From IMG/VR virus record IMGVR_UViG_3300006925_000010, positions 1 to 64,000 of that record: 64,000 bases of DNA; one strand, written 5' to 3'. The position numbers and the translations under genes were made by a program. This stretch comes from a virus. Every line of letters starts with the position of its first letter. Position 1 is the stretch's first letter. The notes beneath the pieces were generated by a model. That model was not told where the DNA came from, made no database searches, and worked only from the letters and a program-made list of their open reading frames with translations. This document shows positions 55,861-64,000 of this stretch, one piece after another.

Positions 55861-55951
55861 ACAATGGATCGGTCGTTGGTTTGATTATCACTTAGAAAGA
55901 AGTATGCAACGACATGCAAATAAGCAATGGAAAAATAGGAAAAAGCAGTAA
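55847..55951 (+). CDS. Basic 34-aa peptide
   Basis: MGKIRQWIGRWF followed by HLERSMQRHANKQW and a Lys/Arg-rich end. It is amphipathic and strongly basic. Start overlaps the membrane protein gene by 14 bases and its TAA overlaps the next ATG (TAATG), so it is well placed for coupled translation. Peptides of this composition can bind membranes or nucleic acid; no function is assigned. Confidence 0.4.
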   Translation: MGKIRQWIGRWFDYHLERSMQRHANKQWKNRKKQ

Positions 55952-56814
55952 TGAGCAGAGGTTATATAGTTATAGCACAGAACAATAGCACGACTGATTA
56001 TCTAAAGCAGGCGTATGCATTAGCTCTGAATTTAAAAGCAACACAGACGACTGTAAGCAGTCTAACAGTATGTGTTGACCCTGCTACTAGAGACATGATT
56101 AAACCTAAACATACTAAAGTTTTTGATAACATAGTAGACATTCCTTGGGCAGACGATGCCGAAAACGACGAATGGAAAATTAATAATAAGTGGAAATACT
56201 ATTACATGACTCCGTATGATGAGACAGTAATACTTGATACTGATATGCTATTTCCTACAGATGTAAGTCATTGGTGGGATATTATGTCACAACGTGATGT
56301 TTGGGCAACAACAAAAGTTAGAACATATAGGGGCGAAGTAGTAAACAGCGATTACTACAGAAAATATTTTGTTGCAAATGATTTACCTAATGTTTATACA
56401 GCATTCTTTTATTTTAAACAAAGCGATCTAGCAAGTGAACTGTTTGCAATGACTGAGATTATATTTCAACATTGGCAAAGATTCTTCCATAGATACATGC
56501 CCAAAGGTAAACCAGACTGGTTGAGCGGCGATGTTGCATTTGCACTTGCTATACAATTACTAGACATTGAACAAGAATGTACAAGGGAAAACATAGATTC
56601 GGTTCCTACTTTTATACATATGAAAAGCCATATACAAGAAGTAAGAGGTGCCGCACTTAGTGAAACATGGACTGAGAGTTTACCAACATACTATAACGAT
56701 TGTAAGAACTTTAAGATAGGAAACTTTCAACAGCAATTACCGTTTCACTATGTTGAAAAAGAATGGTTAACTGATAAAATGATAAAGCAAATGGAGGATT
56801 CGTATGCCGGCTAA
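55951..56814 (+). CDS. GT-A-type glycosyltransferase-like protein 2
   Basis: A 287-aa paralogue of the protein at 54157: MSRGYIVIAQNN, a helix with DYLKQAYALAL, and DTD in YDETVILDTDMLF (near residue 92). Later residues include PNVYTAFFYFKQSD and WLSGDVAFALAIQLL, in the place where related transferases bind the acceptor. The C-terminal 30 residues are basic and acidic mixed. The two paralogues may build successive linkages of one glycan. Confidence 0.65.
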   Translation: MSRGYIVIAQNNSTTDYLKQAYALALNLKATQTTVSSLTVCVDPATRDMIKPKHTKVFDNIVDIPWADDAENDEWKINNKWKYYYMTPYDETVILDTDMLFPTDVSHWWDIMSQRDVWATTKVRTYRGEVVNSDYYRKYFVANDLPNVYTAFFYFKQSDLASELFAMTEIIFQHWQRFFHRYMPKGKPDWLSGDVAFALAIQLLDIEQECTRENIDSVPTFIHMKSHIQEVRGAALSETWTESLPTYYNDCKNFKIGNFQQQLPFHYVEKEWLTDKMIKQMEDSYAG

Positions 56815-57517
56815 AAAAACAACAAAGAAGGCAGAGATAGAAAAAGTACAACAAGAGAATATTGTATCGGACGCCGCACTAGAAAGAAAAAAGAGATTCC
56901 TTGCAGAAAAAGAGAAAGCAGGTGGAATTGATAAACTTGTTCAGACTCACAAAGAAAAGCCGTGGGTTATATATTTTACAAAGGCAGGAGAAATTGTTTG
57001 CTTTACACAGAACGAAGTAGATGTTAAAGACGATTGGCAAACATACGACTTCTCACAAGAACAATTAAAGATACTTATTGACAATATGGATGACTTGTTT
57101 AAGTATAGAATTAATGTTGATCCTACTGTGGATAACTTGTATAGTATTCAGTTAAAAGAAATAAACACTATCTACACAGAGTCTGAGAAAGACTTCCTCA
57201 ACGAAATTGAGTACGGCAAAAGCACTTCGTTTGATGTAAAGGTTGCTGTTAACTCTGCTGAACTTGTTATTACCTTAAGCAACAAAGCAAAGGAAGTATA
57301 CAAAGATGTATATCCTATTAGTGCAACTGTAAAAGGACAACGGCTGTTAAAATTCTTCTTAACAGCAGAACACGACCCACATGTAATGTTTCATTACGAA
57401 ATCATAAGCCTAGCAGAACTTATTACAGAAAAGAAAGTTGTTAGACAATTACCCGGAGACTTGCGCCACTGTAGTGTGTATACTGTAAAACTGTTTGATA
57501 AATATCAGAGAGCATAA
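56804..57517 (+). CDS. Unknown protein of the glycosyltransferase cluster
   Basis: A 237-aa protein with a Lys/Glu-rich helical N-terminus (residues 1-45), then WVIYFTKAGEIVCFTQNEVDV and repeated beta hairpins to the end (SLAELITEKKVVRQLPGD). Overlaps the preceding transferase by 11 bases. No known family recognised; the similar spacing and position suggest a part in the same pathway or complex. Confidence 0.6.
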   Translation: MPAKKTTKKAEIEKVQQENIVSDAALERKKRFLAEKEKAGGIDKLVQTHKEKPWVIYFTKAGEIVCFTQNEVDVKDDWQTYDFSQEQLKILIDNMDDLFKYRINVDPTVDNLYSIQLKEINTIYTESEKDFLNEIEYGKSTSFDVKVAVNSAELVITLSNKAKEVYKDVYPISATVKGQRLLKFFLTAEHDPHVMFHYEIISLAELITEKKVVRQLPGDLRHCSVYTVKLFDKYQRA

Positions 57518-57531
57518 CAGGACACATTTAT

Positions 57532-58542
57532 ATGGCAAAGCAAGATGTCACAGAACTAGATATATTCTATATTTCATACGACGAGCCAAACTGCGAAGAG
57601 CATTGGGCAGACTTATTAAACAAAGTACCTTGGGCAAAACGTGTCCACGGTGTTAAAGGCTTTGATGCCGCACATAAAGAATGTGCAAACCAATCTGAAA
57701 CAGAACGTTTTATCACAGTAGATGGTGATAATATTGTTATGCCTGATTTCTTTGAACAAGCTCTTGACTTTCCAGAAACTGATCACGACGGTAATGATAT
57801 TGCTGAAAGTATTTTTAGTTGGAATGGTAAAAATATTCTCAACGGATTAGTATATGGTAATGGTGGACTTAAATGTTGGCCTACAGAGTATACCAAAACA
57901 ATTAACACACATGAGGCCGCAACTGACGGCGAGGGCATGGAGTTTTGTTGGAAGTTAAATTATATACAACTTAACGACACGTTCTCAGAAGTACACCAAA
58001 CAGCCAGTCCTTTTCAAGCCTTCAGAGCAGGGTTCAGAGAGGGTGTTAAAATGAGTTTGGACCAGGGCACAAGGGTGAAGCCAAGTGAATTCAAAGACAA
58101 GATATGGTATGGAAATTATAATAGATTACAGACCTGGGCTAACATAGGCACTGATGTTACTAACGGCTTATGGGCTATATACGGTGCAAGACTTGGTTGC
58201 CAAATGGCAGTACTAAGCGATTGGGACGTTAATTTAATATCAGACTACGACTGGTTTAAAAGTTTCTTCTATGACGACGTGGCACCTAAGTTTGACGGCT
58301 TAAACGACATGAAGTGTAACTATACCAAGCAACAATGGCAACAGGAATTATTATATAAAGAGGTATGCAGATTAGGGCACGAACTCAATGAAGAGATAAA
58401 CGACATGATGTTGTTCAATCCTAACGAACAAATGTGTAGATTCTTTAAGAAAACTTATGTTAACCCTAAACGCTGGGGAGTAATGATCAGAGAAAAACAA
58501 ATACAGGACTTGTTAGAAAAAGGCCTCATCGGCTCATCTTAA
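57532..58542 (+). CDS. GT2-like glycosyltransferase-related protein
   Basis: A 336-aa protein with LDIFYISYDEPNCEEHWADLL near residue 9 and FITVDGDNIVMPDFFEQAL near residue 62; the DGDN motif is the DxD equivalent of the GT2 fold. GLVYGNGGLKCWP and ATDGEGMEFCWKLNY follow at about 103-140. Proteins of this type occur in T4-like marine phages as putative glycosyltransferases. The rest (EVHQTASPFQAFRAGFREGVKMSLD and the C-terminal helices) has no recognised motif. Immediately followed by the next gene. Confidence 0.6.
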   Translation: MAKQDVTELDIFYISYDEPNCEEHWADLLNKVPWAKRVHGVKGFDAAHKECANQSETERFITVDGDNIVMPDFFEQALDFPETDHDGNDIAESIFSWNGKNILNGLVYGNGGLKCWPTEYTKTINTHEAATDGEGMEFCWKLNYIQLNDTFSEVHQTASPFQAFRAGFREGVKMSLDQGTRVKPSEFKDKIWYGNYNRLQTWANIGTDVTNGLWAIYGARLGCQMAVLSDWDVNLISDYDWFKSFFYDDVAPKFDGLNDMKCNYTKQQWQQELLYKEVCRLGHELNEEINDMMLFNPNEQMCRFFKKTYVNPKRWGVMIREKQIQDLLEKGLIGSS

Positions 58543-59325
58543 ATGAAACTATACGCCAATATAGGCATAGGGCACGAAAACGACATAGATGTTTTAAAGC
58601 AACGAGTTGTTAGTGCCGCACAATGCAATGCTGATGCAGTTATAATAGGCAAAAGCACACCTGTAAAAACAGTACCAAGTAACAAAAAGTATGTGCCTAT
58701 ACAAAGTAAGTGGGGGACTATGGCATACTTAGAAGTTGCAAAACGCTCTGAAGTATCTAAAGAAAACGCATTAACACTAACTAACTTCTGCAAAGAGATT
58801 GGTATACCATTAATATGGAGTGTGACTGACAATCAAGCAGGTGCATGGGTGAGAGAGAATTGCGACAGTAGTACAATCAAGGTCCACTACGATGCAATAG
58901 ATCCTATAGAACTTATACAATATTGCAAAGAAAACTTTGAACATGCTATATACAGTCATGTACACATGGACGATATTTTACAATATTACACAAATACTAA
59001 TAAACGCAGAAACATCACAATATATTATACAACAGATCAGTTTCCGCCTAAAGTAGAAGACTTACAACTAGGTAATATAGACAAACTAACGAAAAAATGG
59101 CCTGATGTTAGAATTGCATACGAAAGCAGAGAAGCAGGCATATTCCCAGGAGTAGCAGTTGCATACAAGGGAGTCGACTTTATAGAAAAATATTTAGGCG
59201 ACGATGACAGCGACAATCCATCAATACTAACACCAGAACAGTTTTATGATTTTTGGAATACCATGAATATACTGTTTGAAGCCGACCAAGTAAAAATAGA
59301 AGAGGATCTTCAACCTGATAAATAA
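58543..59325 (+). CDS. NeuB-like (sialic acid synthase family) protein, degenerate
   Basis: A 260-aa protein with the start of a NeuB TIM barrel (IGIGHENDIDVLKQRVVSAA, compare NeuB IGINHxG...AxxMVDAA). The later stretch runs TTDQFPPKVEDLQLGNIDKLTKKWPD and AYESREAGIFPGVAVAYKG...IEKYLGDD, aligning with LHCT, SDHT and ERHF of NeuB. Both metal-binding His positions (LHCT and SDHT) are replaced here (Y and R), and the ERHF His is Tyr. The C-terminal SAF domain is absent (260 aa versus about 350). It therefore may not catalyse the usual PEP condensation. It stands between a transferase and a nucleotide-sugar dehydrogenase. Confidence 0.65.
   Translation: MKLYANIGIGHENDIDVLKQRVVSAAQCNADAVIIGKSTPVKTVPSNKKYVPIQSKWGTMAYLEVAKRSEVSKENALTLTNFCKEIGIPLIWSVTDNQAGAWVRENCDSSTIKVHYDAIDPIELIQYCKENFEHAIYSHVHMDDILQYYTNTNKRRNITIYYTTDQFPPKVEDLQLGNIDKLTKKWPDVRIAYESREAGIFPGVAVAYKGVDFIEKYLGDDDSDNPSILTPEQFYDFWNTMNILFEADQVKIEEDLQPDK
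59317..59324 (+). promoter_or_regulatory. Late promoter octamer GATAAATA for the dehydrogenase gene
   Basis: The octamer spans the end of the NeuB-like gene and lies 49 nt before the ATG at 59366. It is followed by AGTGCGTAGTT, which also occurs after the octamer-like site at 49422. Confidence 0.6.
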
Positions 59326-59365
59326 GTGCGTAGTTTAAAACTATGACAGACAACAGGAGAAGAAA

Positions 59366-60694
59366 ATGGCCTCAATCGGATTTATTGGGGTGGGCAAGTT
59401 AGGACAAGCCTGCGCCGAGATGGTTGCCGAAGTACATGATGTTGTTGGTTATGATGTTAACCCAGTAGAGCCTGAAAACTTTACAATGGTTGATAAGTTG
59501 GAGAACGCAGTTAAAGGACAAGACATTGTTTTTATTGCAGTACCAACGCCACATGACCCGCAGTATGATGGAAAAGCACCTACCAGCCATTTACCAAACA
59601 AGGACTTCGACTACTCGTTAGTACGACAGGTTCTCTCAGAGGTAAATGAGGTTGCGTCAAGCGATCAATTGGTAGTGTTAATATCGACGGTATTACCAGG
59701 AACAGTTAGGAGAGAATTAGAACCTTTAATTACTAATGCTCGTTTTATTTACAACCCATACTTAATTGCTATGGGCACAGTAAAATGGGATATGGTTAAT
59801 CCAGAAATGGTAATGATAGGAACTAGCGATGGGAGTGAAACGGGAGACGCAAAGGTTCTCGTAGATTTCTACAAAACAATAATGCAAAACGAACCTAAGT
59901 ACGTTATAGGTACATGGGATGAATGTGAATGCATTAAAGTATTTTACAATACATTTATATCAGCAAAGGTATCTCTAGTAAACATGATACAGGACGTTGC
60001 AGAGAAACAAGGTAACATAAACGCAGAAGTTGTTTGTGATGCATTGGCTAACAGCGACAGACGTATTATGGGACCAGGGTACATGAAACCAGGAATGGGA
60101 GACGGAGGTGCTTGTCACCCACGTGATAACATTGCATTGCGTTGGATGGCTGAGGAATTAGAACTAGGATACGACTTGTTTGATGCTGTAATGCTTTCAC
60201 GAGAAGTACAAGCAGAGAACATGGCAAAACGTTTAATGGAGTTAGCAGGTACAATCTACCCTACAACAAAAACATTAATACCAGTCATGCCTATTATTAT
60301 AGTCGGTAAGGCTTACAAGCCTTTAGTGGAATATGATGCAGGTTCGAGCAGTATGTTAGTAGGACACTACATAACAAAAGCAGGATTTGAATTACATTAC
60401 TATGATGAGAAAACAGGTGACGTACCGTTAGATGATATACTCAGTAGACCATGCGTATACTTACTAGCACATAATCCAGAAATCACTTACGGTGATCAAT
60501 TAGATACTGTGCCTGGTTGGTATAACGGCAAACACAAACGTACAGATTGCGATAATGCTTTATCTGTTTCTACAGGAAACGGAACAGAGCTACAGTTTGC
60601 ATCAGGAAGTATTGTGTTGGACCCATGGCGTAAAACACCCGACATAGCAGGTGTGCAAGTTGTACACTATGGTAATACTAGGGGAAATGTGTAA
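59366..60694 (+). CDS. Nucleotide-sugar (UDP-glucose/GDP-mannose type) dehydrogenase
   Basis: A 442-aa protein of the UDP-sugar 6-dehydrogenase family. The N-terminal NAD site is GFIGVGKLG (residues 5-13). The central domain has SAKVSLVN with the catalytic Lys/Asn pair, and the thiol nucleophile lies in GDGGACHPRD, a variant of GFGGxCxPKD. The third domain has IVGKAYKPLVEYDAGSS. Two features differ from usual enzymes: the NPEFLREG motif with its glutamates reads NPYLIAMG, and the GFG before the catalytic Cys reads GDG. It could oxidise a different sugar. A strong terminator follows 8 bases after the stop. Confidence 0.85.
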   Translation: MASIGFIGVGKLGQACAEMVAEVHDVVGYDVNPVEPENFTMVDKLENAVKGQDIVFIAVPTPHDPQYDGKAPTSHLPNKDFDYSLVRQVLSEVNEVASSDQLVVLISTVLPGTVRRELEPLITNARFIYNPYLIAMGTVKWDMVNPEMVMIGTSDGSETGDAKVLVDFYKTIMQNEPKYVIGTWDECECIKVFYNTFISAKVSLVNMIQDVAEKQGNINAEVVCDALANSDRRIMGPGYMKPGMGDGGACHPRDNIALRWMAEELELGYDLFDAVMLSREVQAENMAKRLMELAGTIYPTTKTLIPVMPIIIVGKAYKPLVEYDAGSSSMLVGHYITKAGFELHYYDEKTGDVPLDDILSRPCVYLLAHNPEITYGDQLDTVPGWYNGKHKRTDCDNALSVSTGNGTELQFASGSIVLDPWRKTPDIAGVQVVHYGNTRGNV

Positions 60695-60701
60695 GATAAT
60701 C

Positions 60702-60721
60702 AGTGGGGGTTCGCCCCCACT
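60702..60721 (+). terminator. Strong terminator with TTCG loop after the dehydrogenase
   Basis: Stem AGTGGGGG, loop TTCG, CCCCCACT, followed by ATTTT. The stem lies before the start of the first radical SAM gene, so it separates the two groups or limits read-through. Confidence 0.8.
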
Positions 60722-60735
60722 ATTTTAGGAATAGT

Positions 60736-62178
60736 ATGAGTGAACGAATAGAACGAATTGAAGAGATAGACAAGTTACTTACTTCTGAGATAAGCGGGAC
60801 CTTTTGTCTTGCAAAATGGCATCACACTACAATTTATTTACATAGAGGACAGACGCATAGTTGCTATCACCCTAAGCCACATGACATTCCTTTACAAGAA
60901 TTAAAATACGACCCGAGCGTACTACACAACACACCGCAGAAGATTGATGAGCGTATAGAAATGTTTAACGGTGAGAAGCCAAGTGGTTGTCAATACTGTT
61001 GGAACGTTGAAGAACTAGACGAAGGCAAAGGACCAAACGAAGATAAACATGTTAGCGACAGGCATCAAAGGAATTCAAGTATATACACAGAAGATAGACT
61101 AAACGAAATTTTATACAATCCACCAGACTACAAGATTAATCCAGAGTATGTAGAGATTGCATTCAGTAACGAATGTAATTTTAAATGTGGCTACTGTCAC
61201 CCAATGCATAGTAGTTTATATAGACAAGAGATTAAGAAACACGGACCATACAATATGGTTAGCAATCACCAAGCAGACATTGACTGGTTTGACATATACG
61301 AAGAGGACTCGCCTTATGTAGAAGCATGGTGGAAGTGGTGGCCTGAAGTGAGCGAAACGTTAAACATACTTAGGATAACAGGCGGAGAACCAATACTACA
61401 CAAAACAACATGGAAACTATTTGAAGAACTCAGTGAAAACCCTAAGCCTAATATAGAAATTAATATTAATACAAACTTAGGTTATACAAGTAGACGTGTT
61501 GAAAGATTAGTTGATGCTGTTAAAGACTTAACAGAAAATAATAAAATACGTGGCTTTAAAATGTTTAGTTCTATTGACACTTGGGGCAAACGTGCTGAAT
61601 ATATTAGAACAGGTTTAGACATTGAACTTTGGGAAAAGAACCAGGACATATACTTACGTGGTGTTAAAAGTCATATAACACACATGGTAACATTCAATGT
61701 GCTAAGTGTTACAACATTTAAAGAGTACTTGAAAAAAGTATTGGAGTGGCGCAAAACATACGAAGATATAATCCCTAACAACTTAGGTAGTTCACCTGAT
61801 GTTAGAAAGATTAGGTTTGATACTCCTTACTTAAAAGAGCCTCTACAATACGATATGCACATATTACCTAAAGAAGAATTCTTACCATACTTTGATGACA
61901 TATTAGATTTTATTAAAGAGAATATTGTAGAAGATGATCGCACAATGTTTAGTGGATTAGAGTATGAACGTTTTAGACGAGTACGAGATTATTTTGTAAC
62001 TACACAATACGATGATGAAAAGATACGAAGGGGTAGAATAGATTTCTACAAATGGTTTAACGAATACGACAAACGCAGAGACACAAACTTCTTAGAAACT
62101 TTTCCAGAGATGGAAGGCTTTTATAGAATGTGTGAAAAATTGAATGAAGACGACATTCAAATAGTAGATGTAAGTTAA
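60736..62178 (+). CDS. Radical SAM protein 1, N-terminal twitch type
   Basis: Starts MSERIERIEEIDKL at 60736, chosen because an upstream in-frame GTG at 60703 would lie inside the terminator. The N-terminal 100 residues hold Cys at FCLAKW (C24), HSCYHP (C43) and GCQYCW (near 88-91), a twitch-like auxiliary cluster motif. The core has the radical SAM motif C147-X3-C151-X2-C154 (CNFKCGYC) and ITGGEPI near residue 214. The C-terminal half is a TIM-barrel-like body with no further recognised motif. The family is known from phages and marine bacteria with unknown substrate. TAATG overlap with the next gene. Confidence 0.85.
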   Translation: MSERIERIEEIDKLLTSEISGTFCLAKWHHTTIYLHRGQTHSCYHPKPHDIPLQELKYDPSVLHNTPQKIDERIEMFNGEKPSGCQYCWNVEELDEGKGPNEDKHVSDRHQRNSSIYTEDRLNEILYNPPDYKINPEYVEIAFSNECNFKCGYCHPMHSSLYRQEIKKHGPYNMVSNHQADIDWFDIYEEDSPYVEAWWKWWPEVSETLNILRITGGEPILHKTTWKLFEELSENPKPNIEININTNLGYTSRRVERLVDAVKDLTENNKIRGFKMFSSIDTWGKRAEYIRTGLDIELWEKNQDIYLRGVKSHITHMVTFNVLSVTTFKEYLKKVLEWRKTYEDIIPNNLGSSPDVRKIRFDTPYLKEPLQYDMHILPKEEFLPYFDDILDFIKENIVEDDRTMFSGLEYERFRRVRDYFVTTQYDDEKIRRGRIDFYKWFNEYDKRRDTNFLETFPEMEGFYRMCEKLNEDDIQIVDVS

Positions 62179-63464
62179 TGGCTAGAAAAATACCAGTACA
62201 TAATATTACAGCAGACGAGGCTCTTAGTAATAATTCTTTTTGCATGTTACCTTTTGTACACATGCACATAACACCTGATGGCAAGCCATTACCTTGTTGT
62301 ATAGGAAACATGAAGTACTCTCATTCAATAGGCAGAAAAAATCTATCTATAGAAGAAATGGTTAATTCAGATTTTATGAAAAATCTTAGAATGAATATGA
62401 TTAACGGAATTAGGCACGAAGTATGCAGTGGTTGTCATAAGATAGAAGACTCGGGCACTGGTACATATAGTTTTAGAAATACTGCTAATGAGAAGTACAA
62501 GAAACATGCGCCAAGAGTATTAAGACGAACAACCAAAGACGGACACTTAGCAGACTTTAAAATGAGATACTTTGATATTAGACTCAGCCATGTTTGTAAT
62601 ATGAAGTGTCGAACATGTAATAGTGGTTACAGTAGTTTATGGGAAGCCGAAGATAAGAAGCAAGGCATTAACATAACGTTTGACATGATGCATGATCGTA
62701 ATCCAACAACGTTCGAAGAAATACTAGAGCATGTACCTTACATGGAAGAATGTTACTTTGCAGGTGGTGAACCAATGGTTGACGACTACCATTACTACCT
62801 ACTAGAAGCATTAATAGACCAAGGACGAACAGATGTAAGACTTAGTTACAATACCAATTTGAGTAGACTAAAGTTTAAAAACTACAATGTTTTAGAGTTG
62901 TGGGAGAAGTTTGATCACCCAGTAAATGTTTATAGCAGTATAGACCATTGTGAAGAACGAGCAGAATATATTAGAAATGGCACTAAGTGGAATGATATCG
63001 AAACAAATATTAAAAGGCTATTGCTGGAACCAAATGTAAATTTGCAAATTAGTTCTACTGTGAGTATGTTAAACTATGTAACACTAGAGCAGTTTTTTAA
63101 GAAGATGTTAACAACAGGTCTTATGCCTGGTGGTGATTGGCAATTAAATCCTGTATCAAATCCCGAGTGGATAAGTGTATTTAACTTGCCACAAGAGATG
63201 AAAGATGCAGGTAGGCAAGGCATTAATAATATTATTGAGTATCTTACTAGCAAAGACAAACTAGTTAGAACATATAAAAAGAGAAACTATAATTTTGAAC
63301 ATACTATAAACAATATTAAATCGTTTCCTGACTTAGTAGACAGCAGTGGTGTAGACTTTAATGATGTCCGCCCAGAGTTTGTATGTGAAACTAGAAGACT
63401 TGACCAGTTACGCAAAGAAACATTTGTTGAGGTGTTTCCTGAACTGAGGACTATGTATGAGTGA
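62178..63464 (+). CDS. Radical SAM protein 2, N-terminal twitch type
   Basis: A 428-aa protein: FCMLPFVHMHITPDG (C22), PLPCC (about residues 39-40) and CSGCHK (about 79-82) form the N-terminal auxiliary cluster; the radical SAM motif is C140-X3-C144-X2-C147 (CNMKCRTC). GGEPM starts at residue 196. The N-terminal block FCMLPF...PCC resembles the SPASM/twitch core that in other enzymes stands at the C-terminus, so this is the inverted arrangement. It overlaps both neighbours and is surely co-translated with them. Confidence 0.88.
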   Translation: MARKIPVHNITADEALSNNSFCMLPFVHMHITPDGKPLPCCIGNMKYSHSIGRKNLSIEEMVNSDFMKNLRMNMINGIRHEVCSGCHKIEDSGTGTYSFRNTANEKYKKHAPRVLRRTTKDGHLADFKMRYFDIRLSHVCNMKCRTCNSGYSSLWEAEDKKQGINITFDMMHDRNPTTFEEILEHVPYMEECYFAGGEPMVDDYHYYLLEALIDQGRTDVRLSYNTNLSRLKFKNYNVLELWEKFDHPVNVYSSIDHCEERAEYIRNGTKWNDIETNIKRLLLEPNVNLQISSTVSMLNYVTLEQFFKKMLTTGLMPGGDWQLNPVSNPEWISVFNLPQEMKDAGRQGINNIIEYLTSKDKLVRTYKKRNYNFEHTINNIKSFPDLVDSSGVDFNDVRPEFVCETRRLDQLRKETFVEVFPELRTMYE

Positions 63465-64000
63465 TTATATAGACTTACACGACATAGACAAAGAACACTT
63501 GCTAACAGAAAGTAAAACATTTTGTATGTTTCCGTGGATACACTTAAATGCAACACCCAAGGGGGATATCTATCCTTGCTGTAGTAATGACTACACGAAT
63601 CCAATTGGTAATGCAAGAGACATGTCTCTTAAAGAAGCATTTAACACAGACTATATGAAAGAGTTAAGACTAGCAATGTTACAGGATAAAAAATCTGATA
63701 TATGTAATTTTTGTTATAGTCACGAAAAAGCAAGTCCACATAGTTTTAGAACATATAGCATGGATAACTTTTCAGACTCGTTTGATGACGTATTAGCAAT
63801 GACACACAAAGACGGTACAGTTGATGAGCTAAACATGAAATATTTTGATATTAGGTTTAGTAATATATGTAATTTTAAATGTCGTAGTTGCGGTACAGAG
63901 TTTAGTAGCCAATGGGCATTAGAAGATAAAAAAACATATAACCCAGATGGGCCTGTTATTATACACGTTGACGATGATAAAGGAACTGTACTGAAAGAAA
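63457..64000 (+). CDS. Radical SAM protein 3, N-terminal twitch type, partial (3' end outside window)
   Basis: Starts MSDYIDLHDIDKEHL, eight bases before the end of the preceding gene. Visible: FCMFPWIHLNATPKG, IYPCC and CNFCYSH (N-terminal auxiliary cluster) and the radical SAM motif C138-X3-C142-X2-C145 (CNFKCRSC) in 181 codons before the edge. It is more similar in its front part to protein 2 than to protein 1. Whether the gene is intact beyond the window cannot be said. Confidence 0.85.
   Translation, partial: MSDYIDLHDIDKEHLLTESKTFCMFPWIHLNATPKGDIYPCCSNDYTNPIGNARDMSLKEAFNTDYMKELRLAMLQDKKSDICNFCYSHEKASPHSFRTYSMDNFSDSFDDVLAMTHKDGTVDELNMKYFDIRFSNICNFKCRSCGTEFSSQWALEDKKTYNPDGPVIIHVDDDKGTVLKE

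Noticed and set aside
60703-60735. Longer start of the first radical SAM gene
   Set aside because: The extra codons are the terminator hairpin; the ATG at 60736 lies just after it.

Overview
The window is an AT-rich stretch of a T4-like marine myovirus, related by its gene families to the T4-like cyanophages and pelagiphages. The diagnostic genes are the late sigma factor gp55, the SbcC/SbcD-type pair gp46/gp47, baseplate proteins gp5, gp6, gp25, gp26, gp48-like and gp53, S74-type tail fibres, and repeated late-promoter octamers of the form (G/T)ATAAATA. No tRNA, rRNA, CRISPR array, IS element or photosynthesis gene is visible. The host cannot be read from this window; a marine bacterium is likely from the gene families.

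Layout. 1-3305: a partial tape measure gene (minus strand) and a divergent gp26/gp51 locus (plus strand), with two back-to-back late promoters between them. gp51 has no start codon of its own and sits in the -1 frame behind a slippery heptamer. 3306-3866: a 560-bp stretch with no convincing gene, with terminators and a strong hairpin. 3867-7954: a minus-strand operon gp55-gp47-gp46-GIY-YIG nuclease with a sigma70-like promoter. 8063-14485: a plus-strand late baseplate operon (gp48-like, gp53, gp27-like hub, gp5, and a protein ending in the C-terminal lobe of a GH24 lysozyme without the catalytic lobe). 14488-14966: two small minus-strand genes. 15107-43647: gp25, gp6, an 815-aa structural protein and a 7162-aa structural protein that fills a third of the window. 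43672-53192: a virion protein, three fibre-like proteins and another virion protein, several with their own late promoter. 53213-53772: a DUF805 membrane protein gene bracketed by two near-identical terminator-plus-late-promoter repeats, which looks like a moron cassette.

53796-64000 is an accessory region: a small conserved phage protein, two related GT-A-like glycosyltransferases (DxD motifs) separated by four very small genes, an unknown protein, a third glycosyltransferase-like protein, a NeuB-like protein that has lost its metal-binding histidines, a nucleotide-sugar dehydrogenase, and three tandem radical SAM proteins with N-terminal twitch-type cysteine motifs, the last cut by the window edge. 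Genes overlap or nearly touch throughout, so they are probably co-expressed. I infer a glycan or peptide modification pathway acting on the virion or on the host surface; no substrate can be read from the sequence.

Regulation appears to combine a sigma70-like promoter for gp55-47-46 with gp55-type late octamers for the structural genes and the dehydrogenase gene. Two late octamers lie exactly 13 nt upstream of the start codon, which would give leaderless messages if initiation follows T4 spacing.
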